Assembly (NCBI GenBank): GCA_030141605.1
Contig: JAQGDQ010000121.1
Coordinates: 186,001-250,000, forward strand
Length of the DNA stretch: 64,000 bases
Reading direction: 5' to 3'
Origin: Tubiluchus corallicola
Lineage: Eukaryota; Priapulida; Priapulimorpha; Priapulimorphida; Tubiluchidae
Shown: positions 22,201 through 34,059 of the stretch, one piece after another
Numbering within the stretch: the stretch's first letter is position 1
Layout of the letters: each line of letters opens with the position of its first letter
The notes under the pieces: generated by a model
What the model saw: only the letters and a program-made list of their open reading frames with translations
The model's database searches: none
Told to the model about the DNA's origin: nothing
Translations under genes and position numbers: made by a program

Positions 22201-22282
22201 CCCGTTAAAACTTTTCCATTAATACTAAATTTCGAAAGTTTGTATCTTAAAAAAACTTCGGGTGATGAGCTAGTCGTTTAGG
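19206..22282. other. non-coding stretch
   Basis: No convincing gene. The 143-codon - strand ORF at 21386-21817 is listed separately. CT-rich DNA continues to about 19400. The rest is AT-rich without repeats. A slightly complex part lies at 20560-20700. Confidence 0.4.
21386..21817 (-). other. orphan ORF with a predicted membrane helix (143 aa)
   Basis: The ORF opens with a Cys-containing segment (C-P-C-S-D-K-S-C), followed by two N-glycosylation sequons (N-N-T, N-M-S) and a hydrophobic helix near residues 53-68 ending C-R-R. The ATG directly follows an AG that could be an acceptor (AATAATAG). The layout resembles an exon of a type I membrane protein, but I recognise no family. ORFs of this length are expected by chance about once per window of this composition. 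Confidence 0.15.
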
Positions 22283-22496
22283 ACCATCTTCATCATCATC
22301 ATCACCATCACCATCACCATCATGATTATCATCGTCGTGCTCGTCATCGTCATCTCGTCGTTGTCGTCATCTTCATCATCATCATCACCACCGCCACCAT
22401 CATTATCGCCGTCATACATCATCATCAGCATCATCATTGTCATCATCATCATTATTATTATCAACAATCATCATCATCATCTTCTTCTTCTTCTTC
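22283..22496 (+). repeat. (CAT/CGT/ATT)n trinucleotide repeat
   Basis: A compound array of CAT, CGT, ATT and CTT triplets. The ORFs on both strands (65 and 100 aa of Met/Ser/Asp/Ile runs) are repeat artefacts. Confidence 0.95.
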
Positions 22497-22669
22497 AAAA
22501 GAGTCATACAGTAAATCTCAAGGCCATCATGCATCGATCAATGGCTTCATTATCAATCACAATTTACAAGCGAGAGGCGTTAAATTACTTGAACACTGAA
22601 TTTATAATGTTACAAGATTTATGAGACCTATATAAATTTTACATCACACTTTACGGTATAACAACTTTA

Positions 22670-22830
22670 GCTGTCTCCCACTGGGGTCGCCGAATGCCTC
22701 CACTGCTCCCACCTTAATCAAATTTCCTCTAATTTGTTCAGGTTCTCGGCGGACGCAGTGACGGTTCGGCTTGCCGAGTAGTCGGGGTATTAGTACCGGA
22801 CCGACATTGTACGAAGCCGTTAAAATTACG
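22670..22830. promoter_or_regulatory. GC-richer island, candidate regulatory element or short dispersed repeat
   Basis: A complex sequence with CCACTGGGGTCGCC, ACCTTAATCAAATTT and CTAATTTG words and many CpGs, ending near a CCGGACCG. It could be an enhancer or a worn SINE. No tRNA-type A/B boxes were recognised. Confidence 0.25.
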
Positions 22831-23394
22831 TCGAACGTGATATGTTTTCTACTTTTCCAAATTCAATCAGAAGTTAATCTCTGTAAAAGCGTGCAGTTGC
22901 GCAGCTGAATACCAGCTACATAAATATTACTATTAAAGATTGAAAGACTGAAGTTGGAAATCGAAAGAACTTTTGAAACAACTATAGAGGTCACTAAATA
23001 AGTTTAATGCAAGTTGTGCATGGTCAATGTTAGGATTCGTGATTAGCTGATTGTCCATCACGATTTTACCAATAAAACGTGAGTATTTGAACAAACAAAG
23101 ATGCTATTAGGAATGAGATATTGATACGAAACACGCTTAATATGTCTGTTTTTTAAAATCTAGTTTGAAGGCTGTTGCTTTTGTCCTTTAAACAGCTGCC
23201 TGAAGAAATGACAAGCCATTTCTTAGTGAAGTAATGAGGCTTTTGCTTTAATGCAGGTAAAATACGTCTGAGTCAGTCACCTATATTGTGCTTTTATTTT
23301 CCTAAAGAGTTCTTATTACCTAATTAGCTCACCAAGTTGTTTGGCTTTCTATGCAAAACGGCAAAGTTTCCTACTAAATGGCTTCATCCTACGC

Positions 23395-23402
23395 TGACGT
23401 CA
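23395..23402. promoter_or_regulatory. CRE palindrome overlapping an E-box
   Basis: TGACGTCA runs directly into CACGTG (23399-23404), so CREB/ATF and bHLH words share bases. Confidence 0.3.
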
Positions 23403-23690
23403 CGTGATAAGCGTTTATGTCATGATAATGGCTTCCAGTAATGAATTTATTACCTCGCATGCTAGCCAAGTTGAAAGTGTTTTTACCGAGCTTTGTTATT
23501 GTCTTCACTAAGAGGCCTTTAAGATAAAAGGAGACGCAGTAAAAATAAATTACTCATAAGTTGATTCATGAAATTGAAAAGCCCACGCTGACTATAAAGT
23601 TTGTTTTCTAAAACACGATAAACAGGTGTCTTGATCATTAATCTCACAAAGATAAATGAGCCCCTCACAAATCTATTGCAGATCAAATAT

Positions 23691-23957
23691 ATCTCTCTGC
23701 CTTCCTTTCTCTTTTCTTTACTCTCATTTCTCTTCTTTTCTATATTTTTTTCGTTCTCTTTTCCCTCTTTTTTTGGTTAACATCTTATCATAATTTTTGC
23801 TTCTGTGTGTTTTAAACGGATGGATTACATACTTTTTAGTTTTAAAACTAATTTTTACATCCGTCCCATTTTCTTTCTCTTTTTTCATCTTTTTCTTTTA
23901 CCTATTTTTCCTTCTTTTCTGCTTTTCTTTTTTATTTTTCTTTTTTCTGCTTCTATC
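23691..23957 (+). repeat. polypyrimidine (T/C-rich) tract
   Basis: About 270 bp of almost pure T/C with CTTTT and CTTTCT words. The ORFs over it are low-complexity artefacts. Confidence 0.85.
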
Positions 23958-25761
23958 TCAAAGGAGACGTTTCTACAGGGATTATAGTATATAGTATGAC
24001 TTTTTCTTGCTTCTCTTGTCCTTTTAGTCACCTTATTTTTCTGACTCTTTTTACTTCTTGCAATATTATTTTTGCTTTCTAACAGAGACTCGAACTTCTC
24101 ACACTCTGACGTCATGTCGTATCGTCCAACTTGTCTCTTACAGTGATTGATATCAAAGTGATCAAATGCGAGCAGACTAGAAAACTGGAACAAGTTTGCG
24201 AAAATTAACTTTACTCTTGAAAGTTTGCAGAAAGGCTGATATCTTGAATTTCCGGATTCTAGAAAGAACGTGATACTCACTATCTTGTTACATGTCACAC
24301 TACTTTGCTATATCACTGGCATCATGAAGTCGAATCAAAACAAAATAATTTTCATGCAAGTGACGACAGAACGGACATGATTTTACTACTCAAATACCGT
24401 ATTTCATTTTAATCATTTACTTAACTTGGCTAATATTATAATGAATCTTTTACCTTATTACAATGTTTGTTCAGTAAATTTATCAGAATTTTGTGTTTGA
24501 TCAGGGTAATACATCAAAAGTTAACCAAAATACTGTTTACAGGAAGATGTACAGAGCAATGCAGCCTATGAATGAAAAAGAAACGTAAACCAGGAAAATA
24601 AAAATTGTTCAAGTAAGGTGAATAAAATGCACGCAATCTGGTAAAACAAAACGCATATTAAATTTTATGTGATATTTAAATTTGATTTGTATGTCCACTT
24701 GTCCGTCTAATACTTTATGTTAGCACTCAGACATCGCACGTTTCGTTGATATATATGTTTAATTTCATACTTTTGAAGAAATAAGATTAGCATAACTAGG
24801 TACAATTAAGTAAGTTGAGAGTAGAAACTAACAGTTTGTTTTCGTAGCTAACTGTTTCGTACTGTAAGATTTTATATTAGATGACGCAGAGCCAATCGAG
24901 AACCCCATGCGCAATGCATTGGCGTCTTGTTTACGAAACGAACTGATGCCTAGTGTTTCATTATAAACTTGCATAAGTGCCCAACGTTATTAATAATGAC
25001 ACATATTAAAGAAAAGGGTGTACTGTGGACTTAACGCGCGGCATTCAGATTACAAGAGATTTATAAACATCAGTGCTCTAAGGATCTCTTATTCTAGAAG
25101 GTATAGAGGTTTCATGGTGGGATTTTCCTTGCGTTGTTGTTTTGCCTTTTGGGCATTCTTTTCAATTATTTCTGACTGAAATTCTTTACCAGAAAAATGT
25201 CTCCCTACTAACTATAACATATTTTACTCCAGTTAAGTAGAACAAGAAAGTGCCTCTTATCATTAATAAGTTAGTTGTAATAATTTCGGCTTTTAGATCT
25301 GCACTTAAATACTTTTCTCTAACTGTATCGCTAGATTAGTCTTACATTGAGTGGCCACTGACCGTGTTTGGGGAGAGTTTTAAAAGTGCGATTTCACACT
25401 TTATTGCTGTTCGGATGCAGGAACCCAGTTAAAAGATCTTTACTGTAAGGGTGATTATTGTAAGCCTGTATGCTGAAGTGATTTAAAAAATACGACAATC
25501 GTAACTCAGACGATGTTGGACGACGAAAATAAAAACATACGGTAAGCACTAAATCACAGTGGTCGAGCTAAAGTCACGTCGCGTTTCGCTGTTAACAGAA
25601 TTTTTTGTACATCTTTAAAACAGTTTTATGGTAAGTAGGTTAATGCTTTGCATGCTCGTTGTACTTAGCAAAGGGCGGACTCATTTGTTACCTTATCATC
25701 AATTAAGTAATGCCTATTAATGAAATATAGCTGGCAGCTCAAGCTGAAGCTTTTCACTTAG
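23958..25761. other. non-coding stretch
   Basis: AT-rich. It contains a CRE (24107-24114) and a short complex patch at 24880-24980 (GCCAAT and ATTGGC facing each other around ATGCGCAATGC). No exon was seen. Confidence 0.4.
24107..24114. promoter_or_regulatory. CRE palindrome TGACGTCA
   Basis: A perfect CREB/ATF word in otherwise unremarkable sequence. Confidence 0.25.
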
Positions 25762-25766
25762 CTCTC

Positions 25767-25864
<98 letters not shown>

Positions 25865-25929
25865 CTCTCCACCCTGTTTCTCCTCTCTCTTTTTTCACAC
25901 CCTTTCTCTCTCTCTCTCTCTCCCTCTCT
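25762..25929 (+). repeat. (CT)n dinucleotide repeat
   Basis: A near-perfect CT run of about 100 bp (25762-25861, with one G at 25774), followed by a decayed CT/T-rich tail. Confidence 0.97.
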
Positions 25930-27394
25930 GTACATCACTCTCCCCTCTTTCTCATTCTTCTTTCACTTTTTCTCTTTCTTTCTAAAAAAAATTATTTTTA
26001 GCAATTTTTTATTCAAAACAAGTCACTCGGCACTCGAGGTAAGAAATGTTATTAGAGAGGTGACCTACTAATTTCTAAGCTGAGTATCACGAATAGGTCG
26101 CTAAAAAGTATCTCCTGGTATCGACAGTTCTGCCTAGAAAACGTCCCAACGCATTCAGACCAAATTGACAGTGCTCACACAGGCTAAACGTCCTACATGT
26201 TGTCTTATTCAGACGCCTTTCGTGCTTAATTAAATTTACATGTAAAAGATTGACACGGTATAGGCTCTAAATTAACGAAAAATTTTGGCGAAAGCGGTGA
26301 AGCTACTAAATAGACATTCCTATACAGGCTCTGCAAACAGCGACTGTTTGCATATGTCTGTTGGCTATACACCATGGGTTGAGCAGAACTTCTGATTATG
26401 TTTGCTTGAAGCAAATTGATGATGGATAAATACGTCAAAACAGGTGCCTTTTTCACTAATATTGACAAGTTTGAGAGACAAACGATTGTGCATGCGCTTG
26501 GGTTTTGAGGAATGGCCTGACGTGTTTTGTGCCGTAAGAGTCACCCAAACAATACCAAATTGCATACATGTTCAGACATTTTGACAGAAGAATTGTTCTG
26601 CAGACAATGGAATGGTTGTCCTAAGACACACACACGAATATGTTTTATGGATAGAATGAAATAAGCGCTCTTCATTTAGCAAGAAACAGCAGAGAGAGTA
26701 GGACACTTGGACACAACATTCTATCTTGCCTTATAGCAAATCGGAGTGTATTTTTTTAAAACGCATACTGTTGCTAGGATTTTTATTTTTAGCTTGGACT
26801 ATTTTTTCGATGAGTTAAACGATTGCGTCTTAACGTACGTATCAAAATAAAAGCCTTAGTTTTGGCGTAAGAGTCCTGCTTTTTTGTTTTAGTTGTTACC
26901 ACTTCTCGTTAATTTATTGGCCATCTAAAAATACCATGCATATCTTTTTTATGCAATTCGATACTCTACAAATCAAAAGCCAGCACTCAACAACAGAGTC
27001 TACTACAACCGAATTCTGCTTCGTCATCAGTAGTAATGTCCCAAGATGAGATAATGAACCAGCAAAGGCCGCATGCATATATATATAGAAATTACGCAAG
27101 GCGGTATTTTTGAGACAGATGTAAACACGGCTGGATGTTGCTTTTTCGCCAGTCATCCAATCCCACCCATTCATTTGCCAACCAAGTTTAGTTCGGCTTA
27201 AGTTCTTGGCACTCGGCTATCTGCTTTAATTTTAATGTAACTTTCTTGGCAGTTATCGTAACAACGGTAAAAATAATTAGCTATGAAAGCAAACACAAAC
27301 GCAAATGCTGTGTAATAACTAATAATAATGATGATCACACAGCAAATTCCAAATAAGCAATATCAGAATTCTGTCACAACCGCCATTACGTTTA
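25930..27394. other. non-coding stretch
   Basis: No convincing gene. Overlapping - strand ORFs at 26226-26565 (80 and 66 aa) and at 26914-27174 look like chance. A modestly complex part lies at 26100-26240. Confidence 0.4.
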
Positions 27395-27770
27395 CGATAA
27401 TATATTTACAACTGACTGGGATAATCGTCAATCAATCCCGTATAAATTACGTTATACCAGCTGGCTGATTCGACTTGGGACAAAGGTCAAGACGGTAATT
27501 GACCATCCGAGATGAAATTCACATTGAGTTAACTATCCCCAGCGGGACAATGCTAGTCTGATTAAAGTGTTATTCCAGCACGGCAGACACTTTGATGAGG
27601 AAGATGAGTCCCTTACACTCGGATAATTTCCACCAAATTGCGTCTAATCACAACCCTAGTGTAGTCGCCTCTTTCCGGCCTAAGCCGTACAACAGTCAGT
27701 AATGACTGGATGAGATAACTTACGGGTGACGAGCACTTGTGTACTGAACGCGACCTGAATACTGCACACA
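27395..27770. promoter_or_regulatory. candidate regulatory element with nuclear-receptor-like words
   Basis: A dense complex island. It has GGACAAAGGTCAAG (an HNF4/COUP-type half-site) and GGTCAA/TTGACC facing each other at 27485-27504. It also has CGTCAATCAATCC, CTGATTAAAG and GTCTAATCACAACC. It is clearly distinct from the GA-rich satellite that follows. Confidence 0.35.
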
Positions 27771-27872
27771 TGTAAATTCAACATGATGTACCTCATCAAA
27801 ATTTAGATGTTGCGCCAGAGATGCTTCCTAATATCTAACTCGGAAGAACTCGAGCAAAACTCTAAAACGTAT

Positions 27873-28277
27873 GGGATGTGAGATGAGGTAAGGTGAGATG
27901 AGAAGAGATTAAATGAAATGACGAAGAAGTGATAAGGCTCAGATGAGACAAGCGGTGAGACGGTGGGTGGGATAGAATAAGTTGAGGTGAGATAAGATAA
28001 GTTGAGGGATGAGATGAGATGAGCGATGGGATGTAGTGAGATGAGCTGCGTGAGTTAAGAAGAGATGAGATAAGCTGAGAGGCGAGAGTAGCTGAGGTGA
28101 GGCAAGGTGAGGCAGGGGTGAGGTAAGGAGAGTTAGGGTGAGATGAGATGAGATGAGATGACAGCGAGCTGAGAGGAGTAAGTTGAGCAATATCGTAAGA
28201 AGAGATATCAGAGACGAAATTAAATGAAATGAGATTTGATGAGATGAGATGAAACGAGATGAGACTGTATGAGATGA
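27873..28277 (+). repeat. GATGA/GGTGAGAT degenerate minisatellite
   Basis: About 400 bp of purine-rich G-A-T-G-A-G-A words in variable order (GAGATGAGAT, AGGTGAGG, GATAAGTTGAG). It is an old, diverged array of short units. ORFs on the - strand are artefacts. Confidence 0.9.
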
Positions 28278-28462
28278 CTTAAAAAATAAGGTAACTTCGC
28301 CAGACGGTAAAATCCCTGGTCATACCAAAGACTTGAACAGTGGTACCTGCTTGGCGTGTGGTATTTTCCTGGCAAAAAATAGTGGGTGATAATAATCCTA
28401 TTATGCAGTTTAGAATTTAGAGTCAGCAAAAAACTCTTTGGCTTATGTTTCTTTAAATAAAG

Positions 28463-28482
28463 ATTATTATTATTATTATTGT

Positions 28483-28572
<90 letters not shown>

Positions 28573-28581
28573 GATTATTAC
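28463..28581 (+). repeat. (ATT)n/(GTT)n trinucleotide repeat
   Basis: (ATT)5, then (GTT)n with one GTC, then a long (ATT)n run to about 28572. Confidence 0.97.
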
Positions 28582-29384
28582 GTTAAAAAATAAAGTGAGA
28601 TAATACGCTGCCTGACAATACTGATAAACAATCAATATTTTCCTGAAAACGTTTTGTCCTGAACGTTTTCTGGCGAAAATTTGTTTTTGAAATGTTTGCT
28701 ATTTACTACTCTGGAAAAAGGGGCCTAACAAAAGAAAATATAAATACAAAAGTGTCAAGAAAAGTATTATTAATTATTATTAATTCTTTATTTAACGTGG
28801 ATAACACTTTAACCAACAATTACAAAACTATTAGTTATTTCCGAAGTGGTCCACAAAATAAAATAAAGGGAAAAACATTACAAAAATATTGCACACTGGG
28901 AGCATTAAAAATAATATGTATGTAAAAGTAAGGTTTGTGTAGATACAGGTTATGAACGAAAAATGATTAAAATCGTGCGAAAACACAATTGCTGAAATAC
29001 AGTGTAGTTTGCTTTAATAGTGCGAAAACATTTATGCAGCTTAAGATATTTCCATTTCTTTGAATGCATGGAAATATTGTATTTGTAAGTCCCACGGGCA
29101 GGATTTATAATGCCCTTTAGTGAGTCCTTGGCTTTCCTACATGTGTATTATAATTTAGCAACTATTGTACTGATCGATAATGTTACTCTTTAACTGCATC
29201 TAAAACTGCCAATGTTAGCAATGTGCTGCAGCAATAATGTTCGAAAACCATTAGCAGAAACTAGAAGCCTGCACAATAGTAGAAAGACACGTAGGTGTGG
29301 TGCTATGCATCATGTCTTGATGTAAGGTTTTTGTTCCCTTCAACGACTGTCATCAAGTCATCTCCGCTCCGCTCTCGCTCTTAT
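28582..29384. other. non-coding stretch
   Basis: AT-rich, with no repeats or convincing ORFs. Confidence 0.4.
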
Positions 29385-29510
29385 TGCATGATAGTTTTAA
29401 TTAGCGACGCTGCCAGTAGCTGCAACAAGCTTAGTGAGACCGTGGAAGTACTTAATGATGTGAAACCCTAATTGCAGCGTTTAATTAGACATGCACATGG
29501 AGTCTGCACA
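29385..29510. promoter_or_regulatory. candidate enhancer core with homeodomain words
   Basis: Contains TTTTAATTAGCGACGC, CTTAATGATG, CCCTAATTGCAG and TTTAATTAGACATG within about 100 bp of complex sequence. Confidence 0.35.
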
Positions 29511-29546
29511 CTCACTGTTCAACGTTCACACGGAATAATACATACG

Positions 29547-29645
29547 TATATATATATATATATATAGAAAGAGAGAGAGGGGGGAAGAGGGAGAGACGGG
29601 AGAGGGAGTGTGAGAGAGAGGGAGAGAGAAAGACCGAGAGAGAAA
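29547..29645 (+). repeat. (TA)10 followed by (GA)-rich repeat
   Basis: A TA run at 29547-29566, then GAGAGAGGGGGGAAGAGG-type purine repeat. Confidence 0.95.
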
Positions 29646-29737
29646 ACACAGAAAACGATAGGACAAAGGAGAACCAAGAAATATAAGAAGAAAGCCGGCC
29701 AAACGGATGGATTGCTATCAAAAAAACTGACTTAATG

Positions 29738-29885
29738 AATAAACAAAACAAAACAAATAAAGAAGCAAACTTTCAAAGAAGCAAATAAACAAACACACGA
29801 ACAAAAAAACAACAACAAACAGAAAACAAAAACAAACAAGCGAACAAAAATGAAACAACAAACCAACATAAAACAATTTAATGCA
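29738..29885 (+). repeat. A-rich (AAAC/AAAT)n stretch
   Basis: Words such as AACAAAAC, AAACAAACAAAC and AAAAACAAC make a simple A-rich region of about 150 bp. Confidence 0.8.
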
Positions 29886-29924
29886 AGACAGGAAAAATTC
29901 AGATCCAGATCCGAGAGCGCAACG

Positions 29925-30110
29925 CTGTTTACACCTGACTATACTTGGCGGAGTGTGGTTAACTTATATCAATACTGGTGAATTATTAAGCTCAAGTGTG
30001 ACTAGCCATTGCGCGCAATGCTCATGGCTAATTAGAACTTGACCGTGCCTGGTCCAATGTGGATTACTCGTGCGTATTTGAGCAGTGTGCCCTAATTTTC
30101 ACATTTCGAT
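29925..30110. promoter_or_regulatory. candidate enhancer core
   Basis: A complex island with ACACCTGAC, GTGGTTAACTT, GCTAATTAGAAC and GTGGATTAC words, plus a perfect 14-bp palindrome CATTGCGCGCAATG (30007-30020). The island is flanked by plain or simple sequence. Confidence 0.35.
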
Positions 30111-32049
30111 TCCTATCTCGGCTTGGATTCTTACATCGGCCCTTAAATAATTCTTGTTCGAGCATATCACTTGACTATGCTAGGCCCATATTAAGTTGTC
30201 TTTCAAATGAACTGTCGTTACATATTTAGCGTTGCATGACTATCATAAAAACTGACTGATATCCAATATACTGCACCCTTTGACGAAAGTCACCGTTCAT
30301 CACACCACTTTCCAGGCCCCACACCCCAGGTGTCGATCATGTAAGTTTCGTGACTCTAAGACTCTGCGGGATCGAGTCAAAATGAGTTAAAAAGTGGAAA
30401 ACTGGATGCTAACGTGATGATCAAAAATCATCGTCAGGGGTTCTCCTAGTTGTGCGACGCTAGCGCTCGCGGATAACATTAAAAAAAGATATAACAGTTC
30501 CTTTTCGCCCATTGTACATGGATGATTTTGATAACCCATTCAGCTCTACTTTTTCTATAGACTACTCTCATTGCTCGTTGCGTAGAATGGTTATTGTGTT
30601 CTCAACGAAGTTTCCTAATTTTTGCTTGCAGAAGTGGTAAGACAACACGTGACTGGCCACTTCTAGCAGAAAGAGATGACGTAATGGACAGGTTTCATTG
30701 TCCGTTTGGTCCGTATTTCTTTGTTATAAATGTCTGCTGAATGGGAGTCATTGTTAGTCGTCCAACCCTAAGAACTCTCCACGCTCAAAAGTGATGCAAT
30801 ACACTTGGAAAAGCTTTTCTCTATTTTTGTCAACTGGAGCATGCGAAGCTCCTCGTGTTTCTGGAACATCAGCAGAGTCATACATTAAAGATAAGAAAAC
30901 AGAAAAAAGCGAAATTAACGTCGTTAGGACGTCTGAAACATTAATTTTAGCAATATGACACTAAGATATATTCATTTGAACAGGCGATGCATTACAAGAT
31001 CTAGGATAGCAAGTTACTTGCCGCCTATTTAACAAGTTACAAAAAAGTGAAAAAATGCTTAAAAGTTCAACCTTTAATAAATTAAAATTGAAAAAAATGG
31101 CTATGGGGGATGGTAAGAGATATTCGCAAAAAATGTGTTTTTGATTGGCATAGATTTGATGCAAATGGAATTTCAGACGCTCCATACTTAAAAATAATTA
31201 CGTGACATTAAAGATTAATAACTACCTTGGCCGCGTAGTGTCAGTACATAAGCAAAAAATGTGCTTTTTATTAACATAATTAAGGTGAAATCGACAATTT
31301 AAATTGGTTAATGTTAATATTTAGGTAATGCAGACCACGTTTAGCCAAACCTTTTATACTTGCGTCTAACAGCACATCGTGTATGTGACATGTGTGATGC
31401 GTTAACGTTTCCATTACGACTTCTGAGGGCTCTGACACTGATGGACACTGAATCTCCTAATATACGAACGCGTGCTCGAAGCAATAAAAACGTCCTGACG
31501 TTGACATTAGTGGTTTCATATAAATACTACACTTATCTGCCCCTCTATTTGCATGTAACAAGCGTGTATTTATCAATGCTTATCGCCGACAGTGATGCAT
31601 ATCGTGATGGACTGTGTATAATTCAGCGGCCGGCGCGCTCAAATAAGATAATTAGTACGTCTGTGTGTGTACACTCGGATATACTGTTTGATATATGCAA
31701 ATGCAGGTACAATGTGGGATGTGAGTGTGTGCACTGCCTAGGCAAACATTTAAGTGATACATTTGGGTGCGTGCTACAGTTATTTTATTAGCATCTATTA
31801 TAATACATGACAGTTCCAACATAGATCTGGGAAGAAATACATAGAAAAAGAAAGATTGTACAAAAAAGAAAGACAGGGAGAGGAGAGAGAGCGAGAGAGA
31901 GAGAGAGATAAAGGGAAGGGGAAAGACTCAGAAATTCCAAGTACTAGTTGTGATATATTAATGAATTATGAATTAGTGAGAGATACCACGACTCTGACTC
32001 ATCAACACTTAATTCCTTATTTTACACATTACTAGTACCCACTACTGCA
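30111..32049. other. non-coding stretch
   Basis: Contains a 143-codon + strand ORF (31360-31791) without recognisable domains, which I take as chance, and a purine-rich repeat at 31846-31920. A CpG-bearing patch lies at 30290-30480. No exon was recognised. Confidence 0.4.
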
Positions 32050-32210
32050 AGTGTCACATATGGCTGATATTATTAAACATGATTAATATCGCAGATCCTT
32101 CTCTTAATTCCCCTCCCAGCGTGACTCTTCATAGCCTTATCAGCACGTTATCATCAATGCAAATAAGTAGAGAAGCCCCGCTCTCCAGCCTTGCAAACCA
32201 CCGCCGGCCA
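32050..32210. promoter_or_regulatory. candidate regulatory element with a POU octamer
   Basis: A perfect octamer ATGCAAAT (32157-32164) lies close to GATTAATATCGC, CTTAATTCCCC, GCACGTTATC and TCTCTCCAG-type words in complex sequence. Confidence 0.3.
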
Positions 32211-34059
32211 CAACTATCCGCTCTAAAACGGGCTTCAGTTTAAACAATAGAAATATTGATTCAATCTACGCGAAGCCAGGGGGCTATTGTTGCAAAAGGG
32301 TTTCCTTCTTGTAATGTTGATGACAGATGCTACCGTGCCAGGTTGCACCAAAGAGTGTAGTAACACATTCTCCATAATCGACATCGACCTGGTTATTGGA
32401 ATCGTCGTTTGCTTATTATTGAATATAAGGCAAGCGTGGGTACTATTGACATCGTCAGAACAGCTTATATTTCCCATGCGACGCATAGACTCTTGGCTAA
32501 AGGAAAGGTCATGCAGTTGTAAATCATACCAACCAAATGTATTAGCAATTCTGTGCATGATTACGATAACACAGGCCAGTCGTAGGTCGCAAGAAATTTT
32601 CGCGCATTTTACTGTTCTGTTTGGTCGTAAAACGACAACGACGACCACAACAACGACAACAGCAGAAACAAAAACGTGAACAAAAATAAAAGCAAGTATT
32701 AAAGCCAGAGTTTAAATAACAGTACTGCTCAAGCAAAATCAAGACTAACTACGACAGTGACAAAGACATCACAGCATAAAAATTTAGGAAAGGAGTTTAA
32801 GTGAAATGTCTTCAGGGAGCAAAACATTCAGTTCTTTCATACCGTGCAACTCTTGGCATTTTAAGAAGAAACAATAGACATTGCCTTTACAATAGCTTCT
32901 ATCTACTCAGCTCTTAAATTACAACCAATTCCATTAACAACATACTTTTTGATAGCTGCGTTTTTTTACTTTTTACTTAGTTATTATTCCTTGCTCCGAA
33001 CAAGGCAAAACGCTTTTTTTGTTGAAATGAATATGTTTTACAAAATCGCGGAATTATATTGTCGGTTTAGACTTTTTTTACATTCGCAAACTGTTTTCTT
33101 GCGTGAGCATGTGGTATTTGAACAGTAGCACTAGCTCACGTTCCCGCCATGCACCTGTTTAGGTCAAGTTACACAGGGACGCTTCTAACAAACATCTGGA
33201 TTTACCCCATCTGCATCCCAAATGTCAAGTTTTTTCGTCTTGTTACTAGTCAAATATTGTCTTGCACGTGTTTTTATGGGCACAAGAGAGTTGGACGCGT
33301 AAACAGTTATGCAGAGAGACGCGGTGGACAGAAGACGAAGACACGTGTTGTTTGCGATGAAAAGATTAAGAAGCACACCAGACTGATGTCTGTTTTAGAA
33401 CAACGGCGTCATATTAGTATAACTCTCAGACCAACGTTATTCTCTGTCACTTTGTGCATGATGTAAACATATTAGGAACGTATGAACTTATTGTGATGAT
33501 AATAGCATGCAGCTTCATTTTAACTATTAAATCAAATATATTTCACTCAAGTGATATCTTTCATATCATACATCACAAAACAAGTACGCTATGATAGATA
33601 AAATGTATTAAAAACTTTTTGGGAAAACGATTTGAATGACGTTTCCATTACTGGATATAATTCACAAGTACTTAAAGGATAGGACATGTCACTTAGCATG
33701 TTGGGTTTATTTTACTGATATCACTTAAACTTAAAAAGTTATAACAAAGAACCTTGCAAAAAGCTGTCTATAAAGTACAAAGTTAATCTGTATAACCACT
33801 ACAGTGAAATATTCAGACGCAGTGGCAGCCACAATTGAGTTGAAAGTAAACACGTTGCTCAAACGCTTTCTTTTTGTGACAATCGTTATCTATATAAAAA
33901 ATAAGTTCTTTGTGGTTTACAAACAGTATGATAGTTGATGCCAAAAAAACTAAACTTACTTTTACACTTACTTGCTTATTTAGGGTCATCTTCACTTATC
34001 TTTAACAAAATAAAACATCGGTTGACCTTGACCTTGCATGGTTATGCTTGGGTTAGATG
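32211..34059. other. non-coding stretch
   Basis: ORFs of 137 (-) and 130 (+) codons overlap at 32235-32679. Part of the + strand one is a Thr run from the (ACA/ACG)n repeat at 32631-32690. I find no domain in either. The rest is AT-rich. Confidence 0.4.

Larger units (their letters stand above)
22497..23690. other. non-coding stretch with a complex island
   Basis: It holds a GC-richer island at 22670-22830 and a region around 23380-23530 with a CRE overlapping CACGTG (23395-23404). Elsewhere it is plain AT-rich DNA. No exon was seen. Confidence 0.4.

Noticed and set aside
23885-24298. 137-codon - strand ORF ending in Lys/Arg
   Set aside because: The basic C-terminus is just the translation of the polypyrimidine tract on the other strand.
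31360-31791. 143-codon + strand ORF
   Set aside because: With about 64% AT, stops occur at roughly 7% of codons, so an ORF of 135-145 codons is expected around once in six frames of 64 kb. No domain, splice support or codon bias was seen.
32235-32679. Overlapping ORFs of 137 (-) and 130 (+) codons
   Set aside because: Chance-size. Part of the + frame is a Thr run translated from an ACA/ACG repeat. No recognisable domain.
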